From NCBI RefSeq assembly GCF_005924265.1, contig NZ_VCLB01000009.1:221436-285435 (forward strand): a DNA stretch of 64,000 nucleotides. The letters run 5' to 3'. Shown in pieces: positions 17,312 to 26,510 of this stretch. Each line of letters begins with the position of its first letter. Within the stretch, counting starts at the first letter, position 1. A model generated the notes under the pieces. It saw only the letters and a list, made by a program, of their open reading frames with translations, had not been told where the DNA came from and ran no database searches. This DNA comes from Martelella lutilitoris. GTDB taxonomy: Bacteria > Pseudomonadota > Alphaproteobacteria > Rhizobiales > Rhizobiaceae. The translations under genes were made by a program, and so were the position numbers.

Positions 17312-18169
17312 CTATCCCTTGACGCCCGCCAGCATCACGCCGCGCACGATATAGCGCTGGAAGATGAGGAAGACGAGAAGCGTCGGTATGGTCGCCAGCG
17401 CCGCCCCGGTCATGATCATCTCCCACTGAATCGCGGCTTCCACGGCAAAGCTCGAAAGACCGACGGGCAGCGTATAGAGCTCGCTCGAGGTGGTGACGAT
17501 CAGCGGCCAGAAGAAGGCGGTCCAGTTGCCGAGGAAGGTGAAGATGGCAAGCGCGGAGAGCGCGGGCGCGACAAGCGGCATGGCGATCTTCCACCAGATA
17601 ACGAACTCGTTCATGCCGTCGATGCGGGCGGCTTCCATGAAGTCATCCGGCACGCCCTCGAAGAACTGGCGCATCAGGAAGGTGCCGAAGCCGGTCATCA
17701 TGCCCGGAAACATGATGCCCCAATAGCTGTCGAGCCAGCCAAAATTGGCCGACATCAGATACCACGGGATCACCAGCATTTCCGTCGGGATCATCAGTGT
17801 CGAGAGGATGGCGAGGAAGATGAAACGACGACCGCGAAAGCGGAATTTCGCCAGCGTGTAGCCGACAAGGCTGTCGAAGAACACGTTGGAACAGGTGACG
17901 ATGGTGGCGACCAGCAGCGAGTTGAAGAACCAGCGGCCAAAGCCGGTGGTCGTCAGAACCTTCACATAGTTCGAGAGTGTCGGGTCCTGCGGGATCAGCC
18001 GCAGGTCATAGACCTGGCTCGCGGGCTTCAGCGATGTGGAGAACATGAACAGAAGCGGCGTGATCATGACGAGGCCGCCGATAAACAGCAGCGTCCACAT
18101 CAGCACCCTGCCCGGCCGCACCTTCGGTTTGTAACGCGAGACCGCGTCCTCGTGGCGAAGTTCGGTCAT
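17312..18169 (-). CDS. Sugar ABC transporter permease (MalG type)
   Basis: This 285-residue inner-membrane permease of the MalG/UgpE family has about six membrane helices. The first is LMWTLLFIGGLVMITPLLFM near residues 23-42. The EAA loop for ATPase docking (EAARIDGMNEFVIWWKIAMP) is near 190. Its start overlaps the stop of the MalF-type permease by 4 bases. It is the second membrane subunit of the importer encoded by this operon. Confidence 0.93.
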   Translation of the reverse strand: MTELRHEDAVSRYKPKVRPGRVLMWTLLFIGGLVMITPLLFMFSTSLKPASQVYDLRLIPQDPTLSNYVKVLTTTGFGRWFFNSLLVATIVTCSNVFFDSLVGYTLAKFRFRGRRFIFLAILSTLMIPTEMLVIPWYLMSANFGWLDSYWGIMFPGMMTGFGTFLMRQFFEGVPDDFMEAARIDGMNEFVIWWKIAMPLVAPALSALAIFTFLGNWTAFFWPLIVTTSSELYTLPVGLSSFAVEAAIQWEMIMTGAALATIPTLLVFLIFQRYIVRGVMLAGVKG

Positions 18170-19116
18170 GACTTGTCCCTCAGGATCCAGAGCTGCAGCA
18201 GCGAAATGACGAGGAGAATGAGGAAGAGAACCACGGTCTGCGCCGCGGCGTAGCCCATCTGGTAGGAGGAAAAGGCCGACTGGTAGATCATCAGCACGAG
18301 CGGCTTGGTGGTGCCGAGCGGCCCGCCCGGATCATTCGTGGTCATGTTGTAGACCTGGTCGAATATCCTCAGGAAGCCGATGGAGGACAGCACGACCAGA
18401 AACACGGTGGTGGGCTTCAGGAGCGGCAGCGTGATCTTGCGCAGGATCGCCCATTCGCCGAGACCGTCGATCCGCGCGGCTTCGTAGAAGGTCGTCGGAA
18501 TGGCACGGAGCCCCGCCATGAAGATGATGATCTGGAAGCCGAGACCGGCCCAGATGGCCGTCACCATGATCGAGGGCAGCGCCTGGGTGGTCGAGCGCAG
18601 GAATGGCTGCTGCGGCAGGCCGAGAGCGGCAAGCACGTCGTTGATCACGCCGATCGGGGCCGGCTGGTAGAACCAGCGCCAGACCCAGGCCATGGCCGCG
18701 GCCGTCGTCAGGAACGGCATGAAATAGAGCGCGCGAATGAGGCCGTGGCCGAAGCGCACGCGATCGAGAAAGAAGGCGATGGTGAAGGACAGCACCAACG
18801 AGATCGGCGTGCCGAAGATCAGATAGGCGAAGGTGTTCTTGAACACCTGCCAGAAATCCGGATCGGCAAAAAGCTTGCTATAATTCTCAAAGCCGATGAA
18901 TTTCGGCGGACGCATCAGATTCCAGTCCGTCAGCGACAGCCGGAAGGCGTCGAGCGTCGGGTAGAACCGGATGACGCTGTAAAACAGCACGGGCAGCGCC
19001 AGGAAGGTCCAGACCCAGACAAGGCGCTTGGTGTGCATGGAGAAACGGTCGGCAAAGCCGCCGCCTTCGGGGCGGCCGGCGGCCGCCCCTTTGGTGTTAT
19101 CAGCCTGTAAGGACAT
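18166..19116 (-). CDS. Sugar ABC transporter permease (MalF type)
   Basis: This 316-residue permease of the MalF/UgpA family has a first membrane helix near residues 33-52 (VWTFLALPVLFYSVI) and the EAA motif EAARIDGLGEWAILRKITLP near 215. It lies 14 bases after the solute-binding protein gene and overlaps the next permease by ATGA. The order binding protein, MalF-type, MalG-type, ATPase is the standard carbohydrate importer layout, here with a lyase gene inserted before the ATPase. Confidence 0.93.
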   Translation of the reverse strand: MSLQADNTKGAAAGRPEGGGFADRFSMHTKRLVWVWTFLALPVLFYSVIRFYPTLDAFRLSLTDWNLMRPPKFIGFENYSKLFADPDFWQVFKNTFAYLIFGTPISLVLSFTIAFFLDRVRFGHGLIRALYFMPFLTTAAAMAWVWRWFYQPAPIGVINDVLAALGLPQQPFLRSTTQALPSIMVTAIWAGLGFQIIIFMAGLRAIPTTFYEAARIDGLGEWAILRKITLPLLKPTTVFLVVLSSIGFLRIFDQVYNMTTNDPGGPLGTTKPLVLMIYQSAFSSYQMGYAAAQTVVLFLILLVISLLQLWILRDKS

Positions 19117-19130
19117 CGGCTCGATCCGGC

Positions 19131-20381
19131 TTACATCGCGTCGTCGATGATGGCCTGTTCTTCCTCGGCCGCTTCCTTGATGCTGTCGGCGGGCGACTGG
19201 CCGTTCAGGATCACGCGGTTGACCATGTCGATGGCAACCTGGCGCTGGGCGGCCTCATCCACGAACAGCGTGGTGTGGGCATAGTCGAGACCCTTGAGGA
19301 AGGGGCCGTAGATCGGGTTCGAGGTATTCTCGTCCGTCAAAGCAACGGCGCGCCGTGCGGGCAGTTCGCCGACCACGTCGAGCCAGATGCTCATGGCTTC
19401 CGGCGAGGTCAGATAGGTCAGGAACTTTTCCGCTACCTCGAGCTCCTCGCCCTTGACCTTGGCGCCGATGCCGTTTGCGAAATAGCTCGAATAGTTGGAG
19501 CGCATGCCATCGGCATTGGCCGGCAGTTCGGTCACGGCCCAGTCGAAGTCCTCGATCTGGCTGAAGGAGCCGAGACGGAAGGTGCCGTCGATGGTCATGC
19601 CCGCCTTGCCGGCGCGGAAGGCGGCCTGGCCTTCATCCATGAAGCCGGACTGGCCGATTTTCTCGTTCATCTGCAGGCCGGTGTAGAATTCCAGCGCCTC
19701 GGTGCCTTCCGGGCTGTCATAGGTCACCTTGCGGTAGTCGTCCTCATAGGGCACGCCGCCGAACTGGCGCACCAGCACTTCGCGCCACCACTGATGGTCC
19801 TGGCCGGCCATGTCCAGCGTCATGCCCTCCGTCACCATGTTTCCGGCATCGTCGAACTTGGCGATCGCCTTGCCGGCGGCCACCAGTTCATCCAGCGTCT
19901 GCGGCGGATTTTCCGGATCGAGGCCGTTCTCCTCGAAAAGCTTCTTGTTGTAGAACAGCGCCAGCGAGCGCACGGCCGTCGGCAGGCCATAATATTCGCC
20001 GTCGCGCTTCATCGCGGTCACGATCGGAAAGAATTCGCTCTCGATCTGGTCATGCGGGAATGCGTCCTCGGGCAGCGGCTGCAAAAGGCCGCCGGCGACG
20101 AACTTGTCCAGCCAGCCATAGAAAAGCTGCATCACATCCGGGCCCTTGCCGGCCATGTTGGCGGCGACGATGCGGGTCTGGTAGTCCGCATAGGGAAAGT
20201 TGACCTGCTTGACGGTGATATCCGGATTGGCCGCCTCGAAATTCTCGATCAGCTGGTCCATCGCGTTGACGCGGGTCTCGTAGATATACTGCCAGTACTC
20301 GATCTCGACGGCATTCGCCGGATTGACCGAGAACATGCTGATGCCGGACATCAGGCCGGCGAGCAGAAGTGCCTTGCGCAT
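19131..20381 (-). CDS. Extracellular sugar-binding protein of ABC transporter
   Basis: This 416-residue family 1 extracellular solute-binding protein has a signal peptide (MRKALLLAGLMSGISMFS, cleavage near NANA/VEIEYW). Typical features are the N-terminal EYWQYIYE strand, the family pattern GKGPDVMQLFYGW, and an aromatic ligand area DHQWWREV. I chose ATG 20381 because GGAG lies 7 bases upstream; a GTG at 20393 would add four residues before the signal. It is the first gene of the transporter-lyase-ATPase-kinase operon. The divergent ROK regulator and a palindrome between the two genes suggest repression lifted by a sugar or sugar derivative. Confidence 0.93.
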   Translation of the reverse strand: MRKALLLAGLMSGISMFSVNPANAVEIEYWQYIYETRVNAMDQLIENFEAANPDITVKQVNFPYADYQTRIVAANMAGKGPDVMQLFYGWLDKFVAGGLLQPLPEDAFPHDQIESEFFPIVTAMKRDGEYYGLPTAVRSLALFYNKKLFEENGLDPENPPQTLDELVAAGKAIAKFDDAGNMVTEGMTLDMAGQDHQWWREVLVRQFGGVPYEDDYRKVTYDSPEGTEALEFYTGLQMNEKIGQSGFMDEGQAAFRAGKAGMTIDGTFRLGSFSQIEDFDWAVTELPANADGMRSNYSSYFANGIGAKVKGEELEVAEKFLTYLTSPEAMSIWLDVVGELPARRAVALTDENTSNPIYGPFLKGLDYAHTTLFVDEAAQRQVAIDMVNRVILNGQSPADSIKEAAEEEQAIIDDAM

Positions 20382-20556
20382 TGAAATCTCCACTTCCCCA
20401 TGTGCGGCGTCCCACCGCGTCCGGGGCTTTTCTTGTTCCCGAAAGGCCGCCCGCCCAACGCGGCGGCCCAGTGTTTGCTTTTATTCCGGCGCGCTTGCGC
20501 CTCCGGACACCTTTTGCCGGTGTCTCTTCATTACGGTCGCGTGACATCGGGACTTT

Positions 20557-20592
20557 GTCAATAAGATAATCTAGTTGAATTATTATATTGAC
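20557..20592. promoter_or_regulatory. Large palindrome between ABC operon and ROK gene (candidate operator)
   Basis: A 36-base imperfect palindrome has outer arms GTCAATA (20557-20563) and TATTGAC (20586-20592). The inner arms ATAAT and ATTAT match in register, so 12 of the 14 outermost positions pair. It is AT-rich in a GC-rich region. It sits 48 bases before the chosen ROK start and 175 before the binding-protein start, a position suited to a repressor acting on both divergent units. Confidence 0.6.
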
Positions 20593-20640
20593 GGTAGAAG
20601 GGACCGGCCCCAGACTGAGACCATCGGAAAGCGGACGGAC

Positions 20641-21852
20641 ATGAACGAGAAGACACGCGCCCCTTCGGCCATCGGCAACAACCCGGAACGCAACAGGGAA
20701 CACAACCGTCGGGTCGTCCTGGATCTGGTGCGCCAGCACGGCATGCTGGGCCGCATGGAGATCGCCCGGCGCACGCATCTGACGGCGCAGGCCGTCGCGA
20801 ACATCGTCGATGACCTCGTCGGTGAAAACCTGCTGATGTCCACGGGCAGAAGGCGCACGGGACGCGGCCAGCCGCCCATCCAGTTCGCCGTCAACCCTGA
20901 AGGCGCCGCCACGATCGGCGTCGAGATCGCGACCGACCAAATGGTCGTCACCGTGCTCGATCTGACCGGGGTGCTGCGCTACAAGCGAATCGTGCCGCTT
21001 ACCGACACCACGCCGGAACGCACCCTGCCCGTCTTCGCTCTTGAGGTGGAACGCGCCCGCAAATCGGTCGAGGCCCCGCTCCTCGGCGTCGGCGTGGTGA
21101 TGCCCGGTCCGTTCGGCATCGAGGGCATGAGCTTTGTCGGCCCGACAACCCTTCCCGGCTGGAGCGGCATCGATGTGAAGGCGGCACTCGAGACCGCCTG
21201 CGGCGTGGACGTCACGCTGGAAAACGATGCCGCCGCCGCCGCCGTTGCCGAGCGGCTGTTCGGCGCCGGCCACGCGATCTCCCACTTCTGCATGCTCTAT
21301 TTCGGCACCGGCATCGGCCTTGGCATGATCCAGGACGGCGCGCCCTATCGCGGCGCCTTCGGCAATGCCGGCGAGATCGGCCATGTGCCGGTCGTGCCCG
21401 GCGGCAGGCCGTGTCCCTGCGGCCAGCATGGCTGCCTGGAACGCTACGCCTCGCTTCATGCTTTGCATGAGCGGCTCGACAACAATGGCAGACAACGACC
21501 TCAAGTCTATGAAATAGAATCGCTTTTCACGGATTCTGATCCAATCGTCGAAGAATGGCTTGGCGAAGCGGCCTCGCATCTCTCCACCGTTATCGGCCTG
21601 CTTGAAAACATCTTCGATCCGGAAACCATCATTCTGAGCGGCGCCTTTTCGGACGCCGTCATGGACGCCCTGATTGCGCGCATGCCGCCGCTGCCGCCCT
21701 CCGTTGCCGCGCGCTCGAACCGCAGCCAGGCGCGCGTCATGCGCGGCCAGACGGGGCAATACACCGCCGCCCTCGGCGCCGCCGCCCTGCCGCTCTTCGA
21801 AATTCTGACGCCGAAACTCGAAACATCGCCGCCCGACCAGCAGGTGGCCTGA
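20641..21852 (+). CDS. ROK family transcriptional regulator
   Basis: This 403-residue repressor has an N-terminal winged helix (about 15-75, MEIARRTHLTAQAVANIVDDL) and a C-terminal sugar-kinase-like ROK domain. The ROK part shows the zinc-binding pattern HVP followed by CPCGQHGCLE (near 260) and the ATP-site-like YFGTGIGLGM. I chose ATG 20641 (MNEKTRAPS); the frame is open further upstream but enters the palindrome. It is divergent from the sugar importer and 38 bases before the PIG-L gene, so it probably controls both units in response to a sugar or phosphosugar. Whether the kinase site is active cannot be told. Confidence 0.9.
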   Translation: MNEKTRAPSAIGNNPERNREHNRRVVLDLVRQHGMLGRMEIARRTHLTAQAVANIVDDLVGENLLMSTGRRRTGRGQPPIQFAVNPEGAATIGVEIATDQMVVTVLDLTGVLRYKRIVPLTDTTPERTLPVFALEVERARKSVEAPLLGVGVVMPGPFGIEGMSFVGPTTLPGWSGIDVKAALETACGVDVTLENDAAAAAVAERLFGAGHAISHFCMLYFGTGIGLGMIQDGAPYRGAFGNAGEIGHVPVVPGGRPCPCGQHGCLERYASLHALHERLDNNGRQRPQVYEIESLFTDSDPIVEEWLGEAASHLSTVIGLLENIFDPETIILSGAFSDAVMDALIARMPPLPPSVAARSNRSQARVMRGQTGQYTAALGAAALPLFEILTPKLETSPPDQQVA

Positions 21853-21890
21853 GACCACGAAACCGAGAAATCAAAATAACGGGGAATGAC

Positions 21891-24287
21891 ATGCTCACGT
21901 CGCGCCAGCGCATCGAACAGGAAATGGCCTCATCATCGCTTGTCCGCCTTCACCGGGCGCTCTCGCGGCTGAAATCGCCGGTGACGATGATGAACACGGG
22001 CGCGCATCCCGACGACGAACAGTCCGGCCTGCTGGCATGGTTCCGGTTCGGGCTCGGCATGCGGGTGATCGTCGGTTGCTCGACGCGCGGCGAAGGCGGA
22101 CAGAACGTTCTAGGCCCCGAGCGCATCGGCGCGCTCGGCGTGCTTCGAACCCGCGAGATGGAGGAAGCCGCCCGCGCGCTCGATGCCGATATCCACTGGC
22201 TGGGCCATGGGCCGGACGACCCGGTGCATGATTTCGGCTTTTCCAAGGATGGCGACGCCACCTTCGCCCGCTGGGGCGAGGAGCGGATCGTCGAGCGCCT
22301 CGTGCGCGCCTATCGGGCCGAACGCCCCGATATCGTCATCCCGACCTTCCTAGACGTGCCCGGCCAGCACGGCCACCACCGCGCCATGACGCGCGCCGCC
22401 GAGACCGCGATCCGCCTTGCCGCCGACGAAACCGCTTACCCTGAACACTTTGCCGAGGGCCTGAAGCCTTGGCGCGTCGCAAAATACTACCTCCCCGCAT
22501 GGTCTGGCGGCGGCGGCACCTATGATGATGACCTGCCCCCGCCCCCTGCCACGGTGACCGTCACCGCCAAGGGCCGCGACCCGGCAACCGGCGCCGATTA
22601 TGACCGCATCGGCGAATGGTCGCGCTATTACCACGCCTCGCAGGGCATGGGCTGGTGGCCGGAACGGCCGGACCATGCATGGCAGTTGCACCTGCGGCTC
22701 GGGCCCGATGGCAGCACGCCGGAGGAGACAATCCTCGACGGGCTGCCGAACACGCTGGCCGATCTCTGCGTCGGCGAGGCCGAGACGCTCACAGGTGATC
22801 TCGTGACGGCCGATGCCGCGATCGCTGCGGCGATCGCCGCCTTTCCCGATCGCGAGGCCGTGACCCGCAGCCTCGTTTCCGCCGCAGGCACGATCGAGGC
22901 CGCGCTCAATGCCGCGCCCGAAAGCTTCATCGAAAGCCAGGGCCACAGGCTCACCCGCAAGCTCGCCGAGATCGATGCGGCGCTCCTGGAAGCTGCGGCA
23001 CTGTTCGAACGCGCCTATGGCGAGGCCGAATGCCTGACGCCGGGCGGCACCTCCACGCTGACCGTCATTCTCAGCGAGGATGCCGGCGCGGCGGCAACCG
23101 TAACGCCGCTTCTGCCGCGCGGCGTCACCGCGTCAGAGCCTCGGACGAAGGCCGGCATCTTCCGCTTCCCCCTTGCCATCGCCGACGATGCGCCCTTGAC
23201 CAACCAGTATCCGCCGCTCTGGTCGTCGCTCGGCGGCAATGGTCCCGTCTCGGTGCGGCTTGAAACTGAAATTTCAGGCCGCAAGGCTGCGGGTCATTTC
23301 GACCTCGAAACGGCCTTGCCTGTCGTTCCGGCCCATTCTCTCACCCTGAAACCGAACGCATTTATCGTTCCAATACAGAATTTTAACCATGATTTTTCAT
23401 TCATCGCTGAAAGCGATGACCCGAACCTCACAATTCAGTTCAACGCGCCTGAAGGGTTTCGGGTGAACGGAACGGACGCGCATTTTCGCCTCGACCTGCC
23501 GCGGCAGGCAGCGCCCGGCCTCGCGCAGATCATCCCGGAAATCGACGGCCATCCTGCCGCCAATATTACCTCCTTCGCCTATCCCCATATCGGCCGCAAC
23601 CGCTTCGTAAGACCGGAGGTTCTGAGTGTTCTCACCCTCGATCTCGCCCTGCCAGAAGGCGCGAAAATCGGCTATGTCGGCGGCGGCGCGGACAATGTCT
23701 TCGTCTCGCTGAAACGCATGGGGCTCGATGTCGCCGAGCTTGACGCGGCGGCGCTTTCCGGCGACCTCTCCGGCTTCACCACGATCGTCATCGGCATCTT
23801 CGCCTTCGGCACCCGTCCGGACCTTGCCGCTGCGACAACGAAGCTCCATCGCTTCGTTGAAGATGGCGGCCATCTGGTGACGCTCTACCACCGCCCCTCC
23901 GATGGCTGGTCGCCTGAGACAACGCCGCCGCTCTATCTCAAGATCGGCTCGCCATCGCTGCGCTGGCGCGTGACCAACCCCAATGCCGAAGTCGAGGTCC
24001 TGGCTACCGACCACCCGCTGCTGAATGGCCCGAACCGGATTACGTCAGATGACTGGGCGGGCTGGCACAAGGAGCGCGGGCTGTATTTCGCTGCCGCGTG
24101 GGACGATGCCTATGAACCGCTTCTTGCCATGCATGACGCGGATGAAAAGCCGCTGACGGGCGCGCTCGTTTCGGCCAAAGTCGGCAAGGGCCGGCATACC
24201 CACACCAGCCTCGTGCTCCACCACCAGATGGACCGGCTCATCCCCGGCGCCTTCCGCCTGATGGCCAATCTGGTGCAGCCGGCATGA
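21891..24287 (+). CDS. Large PIG-L family deacetylase with GATase-like C-terminal domain
   Basis: This 798-residue protein begins with a PIG-L/LmbE zinc deacetylase domain (about 30-230). The metal motif AHPDDE is near residue 44 and a second His cluster GQHGHHRAM near 163. PIG-L enzymes remove acetyl groups from N-acetylglucosamine-type units. The middle looks like beta-sandwich modules, and the last 220 residues (from RPEVLSVLTLDLALPEGAKI) resemble a class I glutamine-amidotransferase-like fold. No signal peptide is seen, so it is probably cytoplasmic. It lies between the ROK gene and an EamA exporter, 4 bases before the latter. It may deacetylate the imported amino-sugar conjugate; that is an inference. 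Confidence 0.85.
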   Translation: MLTSRQRIEQEMASSSLVRLHRALSRLKSPVTMMNTGAHPDDEQSGLLAWFRFGLGMRVIVGCSTRGEGGQNVLGPERIGALGVLRTREMEEAARALDADIHWLGHGPDDPVHDFGFSKDGDATFARWGEERIVERLVRAYRAERPDIVIPTFLDVPGQHGHHRAMTRAAETAIRLAADETAYPEHFAEGLKPWRVAKYYLPAWSGGGGTYDDDLPPPPATVTVTAKGRDPATGADYDRIGEWSRYYHASQGMGWWPERPDHAWQLHLRLGPDGSTPEETILDGLPNTLADLCVGEAETLTGDLVTADAAIAAAIAAFPDREAVTRSLVSAAGTIEAALNAAPESFIESQGHRLTRKLAEIDAALLEAAALFERAYGEAECLTPGGTSTLTVILSEDAGAAATVTPLLPRGVTASEPRTKAGIFRFPLAIADDAPLTNQYPPLWSSLGGNGPVSVRLETEISGRKAAGHFDLETALPVVPAHSLTLKPNAFIVPIQNFNHDFSFIAESDDPNLTIQFNAPEGFRVNGTDAHFRLDLPRQAAPGLAQIIPEIDGHPAANITSFAYPHIGRNRFVRPEVLSVLTLDLALPEGAKIGYVGGGADNVFVSLKRMGLDVAELDAAALSGDLSGFTTIVIGIFAFGTRPDLAAATTKLHRFVEDGGHLVTLYHRPSDGWSPETTPPLYLKIGSPSLRWRVTNPNAEVEVLATDHPLLNGPNRITSDDWAGWHKERGLYFAAAWDDAYEPLLAMHDADEKPLTGALVSAKVGKGRHTHTSLVLHHQMDRLIPGAFRLMANLVQPA

Positions 24288-24291
24288 CGCT

Positions 24292-25173
24292 GTGAGCGCC
24301 GGGGCATCAAAGGAAGAAACAAAGAGCACAGCCGGCCAGGGTATCGCCTGGCTGATGGCGGACATGACGCTGGTGACCTTCATGAGCGCGCTGGTGAAGG
24401 CCAACAGCGTCGCCTATCCGGCCATCCAGCTCGTCTTCATCCGGGCGCTGATCGGCCTTGTCTTCATCCTGCCGATGATCGTGAAGAACCGCGCGGCGCT
24501 GAAGACGATGCGCTATCCGCTGCGCAACGCCTTTCGCGTGACCTGCAATGCCATCGCGCTCACCGCGAACTTCCTCGCCTTCGCCATGCTGCCGCTGGTG
24601 ATGGTCAACGCGCTCGGCTTCACCCGGCCGCTGGTGACCATGGGCCTTGCCGCGCTTCTACTCGGCGAGCGCGTCGGCCGGCTGCGCTGGCTTGGCGCGG
24701 CCATCGCCTTCGGCGGCGCGCTGATCATCGTCTCCCCTGACGAAATCGACCTCAATCCGGGCCTCCTCGTGGTGCTCGCCAGCATCCTCTTCGGCGCCAT
24801 GGCGACCATCCAGACCCGGCGCCTGGCGGAGGAAAGCACGATCGTGATGATGACTTTCTATACGCTCGGCCTCGTGCTGCTGACCGGCCTGCCCGCCGCC
24901 TTTGTCTGGCAGCCCGTACCGCTTTCCCATTGGCCGGTGCTGGCGCTGATCGGCATTCTGGCGCAGGCCGGCCAATATTGCTGGCTGAAGGCCTACCAGA
25001 AGAGCGATGCGAGCCTGCTCGCTCCGTTCGGCTATCTCTCGGTGTTCTTCGCCGCCGCCGCCGGTTTCTTCTTCTTCGGCGAGGTGCCCCCGCCCCGCAT
25101 CTTCCTCGGCGTCGCGGTCATCCTGATCGCCCTTCAGGGCACGCGCCTGATCGAAGCCCGCCGCGGAACATGA
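24292..25173 (+). CDS. EamA/DMT family membrane transporter
   Basis: This 293-residue protein is built of two EamA repeats of about five membrane helices each (first repeat about 17-145, second about 155-285). The start is GTG at 24292, 4 bases after the PIG-L stop, so it is translationally linked. DMT proteins usually export amino acids, metabolites or nucleotide precursors. In this operon it could expel a toxic by-product. No substrate can be assigned from the sequence. Confidence 0.88.
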   Translation: MSAGASKEETKSTAGQGIAWLMADMTLVTFMSALVKANSVAYPAIQLVFIRALIGLVFILPMIVKNRAALKTMRYPLRNAFRVTCNAIALTANFLAFAMLPLVMVNALGFTRPLVTMGLAALLLGERVGRLRWLGAAIAFGGALIIVSPDEIDLNPGLLVVLASILFGAMATIQTRRLAEESTIVMMTFYTLGLVLLTGLPAAFVWQPVPLSHWPVLALIGILAQAGQYCWLKAYQKSDASLLAPFGYLSVFFAAAAGFFFFGEVPPPRIFLGVAVILIALQGTRLIEARRGT

Positions 25174-25204
25174 AAATGCCCGCGCTTTCGCACGGGCATT
25201 CCAT
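25173..25204. terminator. Bidirectional terminator between EamA gene and ackA
   Basis: Stem AATGCCCG (25175-25182) pairs with CGGGCATT (25193-25200) around a 10-base loop. It is flanked by A-rich sequence on the left and CCATTT on the right, so it can serve both converging genes. Confidence 0.7.
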
Positions 25205-25228
25205 TTGCAACAAAACGTCTCTGATCGC

Positions 25229-26440
25229 TCAGGCGAAGGCGGGAACCTTGCCGGCCTTGGCGGCTTCGCCAACGACGCGGGCGGTCTGGCGGGCCAGAAC
25301 GATTTCCTCGTCCGTCGGGATGACGCGCACTTCCACGCGGCTTTCCGGGCAGGAAATGATCTCCGCGCTGGCATTGTTCGCATCGTCATCCAGTTGGACG
25401 CCGAGCCAGCCGAGACGGTCGCAGATCATCTTGCGGATGACCGGCGAGTTCTCGCCGATGCCGGCGCTGAAGACCAGCGATTCCATGCCTTCCATGGTGG
25501 CGACCATGATCGACAGTTCGCGGCAGGCGCGGAAGACGAAGAGATCGATCGCCTTCTTGGCATTCGGGTCGTCGCTTTCCATCAGCACGCGCAGGTCGCC
25601 GGAAATGCCGGAGACGCCGAGCAGGCCGGACTTGTAGTAGAGCATGTTCTTGATTTCGGCCGGCGACAGGTTTTCGGCCTCCATCAGAGTGAGAACCAGG
25701 CCCGGATCGACCGTGCCCGAACGCGTGCCCATCATCAGGCCGCCGAGCGGCGTCAGGCCCATCGTGGTGTCGATGGCCTTGCCGTTGCGCATGGCGCACA
25801 TGGAGGAACCGCTGCCGAGATGAGCAACGACGGTGCGCTTCTTGACCAGATATTCCGAGATCTCGCGCAGGCGATCGGCGATATAGGTGTAGGACAGGCC
25901 GTGGAAACCGAAGCGGCGGTACCCCTTGGCCTCATATTCCAGCGGAATCGGGTAGCGCGCGGCGCGCTCGTCGATATTGACGTGGAAGGCGGTGTCGAAG
26001 CATGCGACCTGCGGGAGGTCAGGACGGATGCGACGGAAAAGCTTGATCGAGGCGAGGTTTGCCGGCTGGTGCAGCGGGCCCATCGGGATCAGCGTTTCGA
26101 GATAGGAAACGATCTCGTCGTCCAGCAGCACCGGATCGGCGAACCGTCCGCCACCATGCAGAACCCTGTGGCCGACGGCCTGCAGCGGGCTGTTTACGGT
26201 GTAGGGCTTGATGACGCCGAAAATGCGCTCAAGCATGTCTTCCTGCATATGTTCCCCGATCTCGAGATCCATATTGCAGATTTCCTTGCCGCCGGCCTCC
26301 TTGACCACGAGGCGGGGGTTTTCGTTCACGCCGTCGAACTGACCGCGCAGAACAAGAGAAAAATGATCACCCTCGACTTCGTAAAGACGGAATTTGAGGC
26401 TGGATGATCCGGCATTCAATGCCAGTACTGTGCCATTCAT
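25229..26440 (-). CDS. ackA: Acetate kinase
   Basis: This 403-residue cytoplasmic enzyme converts acetyl phosphate and ADP to acetate and ATP. The first signature is LALNAGSSSLKFRLY near residues 6-20, and the second, GHRVLHGGGRF, is near 126. The phosphate-binding GSSSMCAMRNGK and the conserved FHVNI and TRSGTVDPG segments are present. It lies 70 bases after the phosphoketolase gene on the same strand and so uses the acetyl phosphate that enzyme makes. A hairpin separates the two coding regions. Confidence 0.97.
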   Translation of the reverse strand: MNGTVLALNAGSSSLKFRLYEVEGDHFSLVLRGQFDGVNENPRLVVKEAGGKEICNMDLEIGEHMQEDMLERIFGVIKPYTVNSPLQAVGHRVLHGGGRFADPVLLDDEIVSYLETLIPMGPLHQPANLASIKLFRRIRPDLPQVACFDTAFHVNIDERAARYPIPLEYEAKGYRRFGFHGLSYTYIADRLREISEYLVKKRTVVAHLGSGSSMCAMRNGKAIDTTMGLTPLGGLMMGTRSGTVDPGLVLTLMEAENLSPAEIKNMLYYKSGLLGVSGISGDLRVLMESDDPNAKKAIDLFVFRACRELSIMVATMEGMESLVFSAGIGENSPVIRKMICDRLGWLGVQLDDDANNASAEIISCPESRVEVRVIPTDEEIVLARQTARVVGEAAKAGKVPAFA

Positions 26441-26462
26441 AATCGCTATCCAGAAATGGTAT

Positions 26463-26491
26463 GCGCACCGCCCTGGGAGAAGGCGGTGCGC
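26463..26491 (-). other. Intercistronic hairpin between xfp and ackA
   Basis: GCGCACCGCC (26463-26472) pairs perfectly with GGCGGTGCGC (26482-26491) around 9 bases. On the minus strand no T-run follows, so it is more likely an mRNA stabiliser or processing site that sets the ratio of the two enzymes than a terminator. Confidence 0.55.
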
Positions 26492-26510
26492 GAGGCTTCA
26501 GAAAATTGGA

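Noticed and set aside
20050..21858. 602-codon minus-strand frame over the ROK gene
   Set aside because: It crosses the ROK gene in antisense and the end of the binding-protein gene out of frame.
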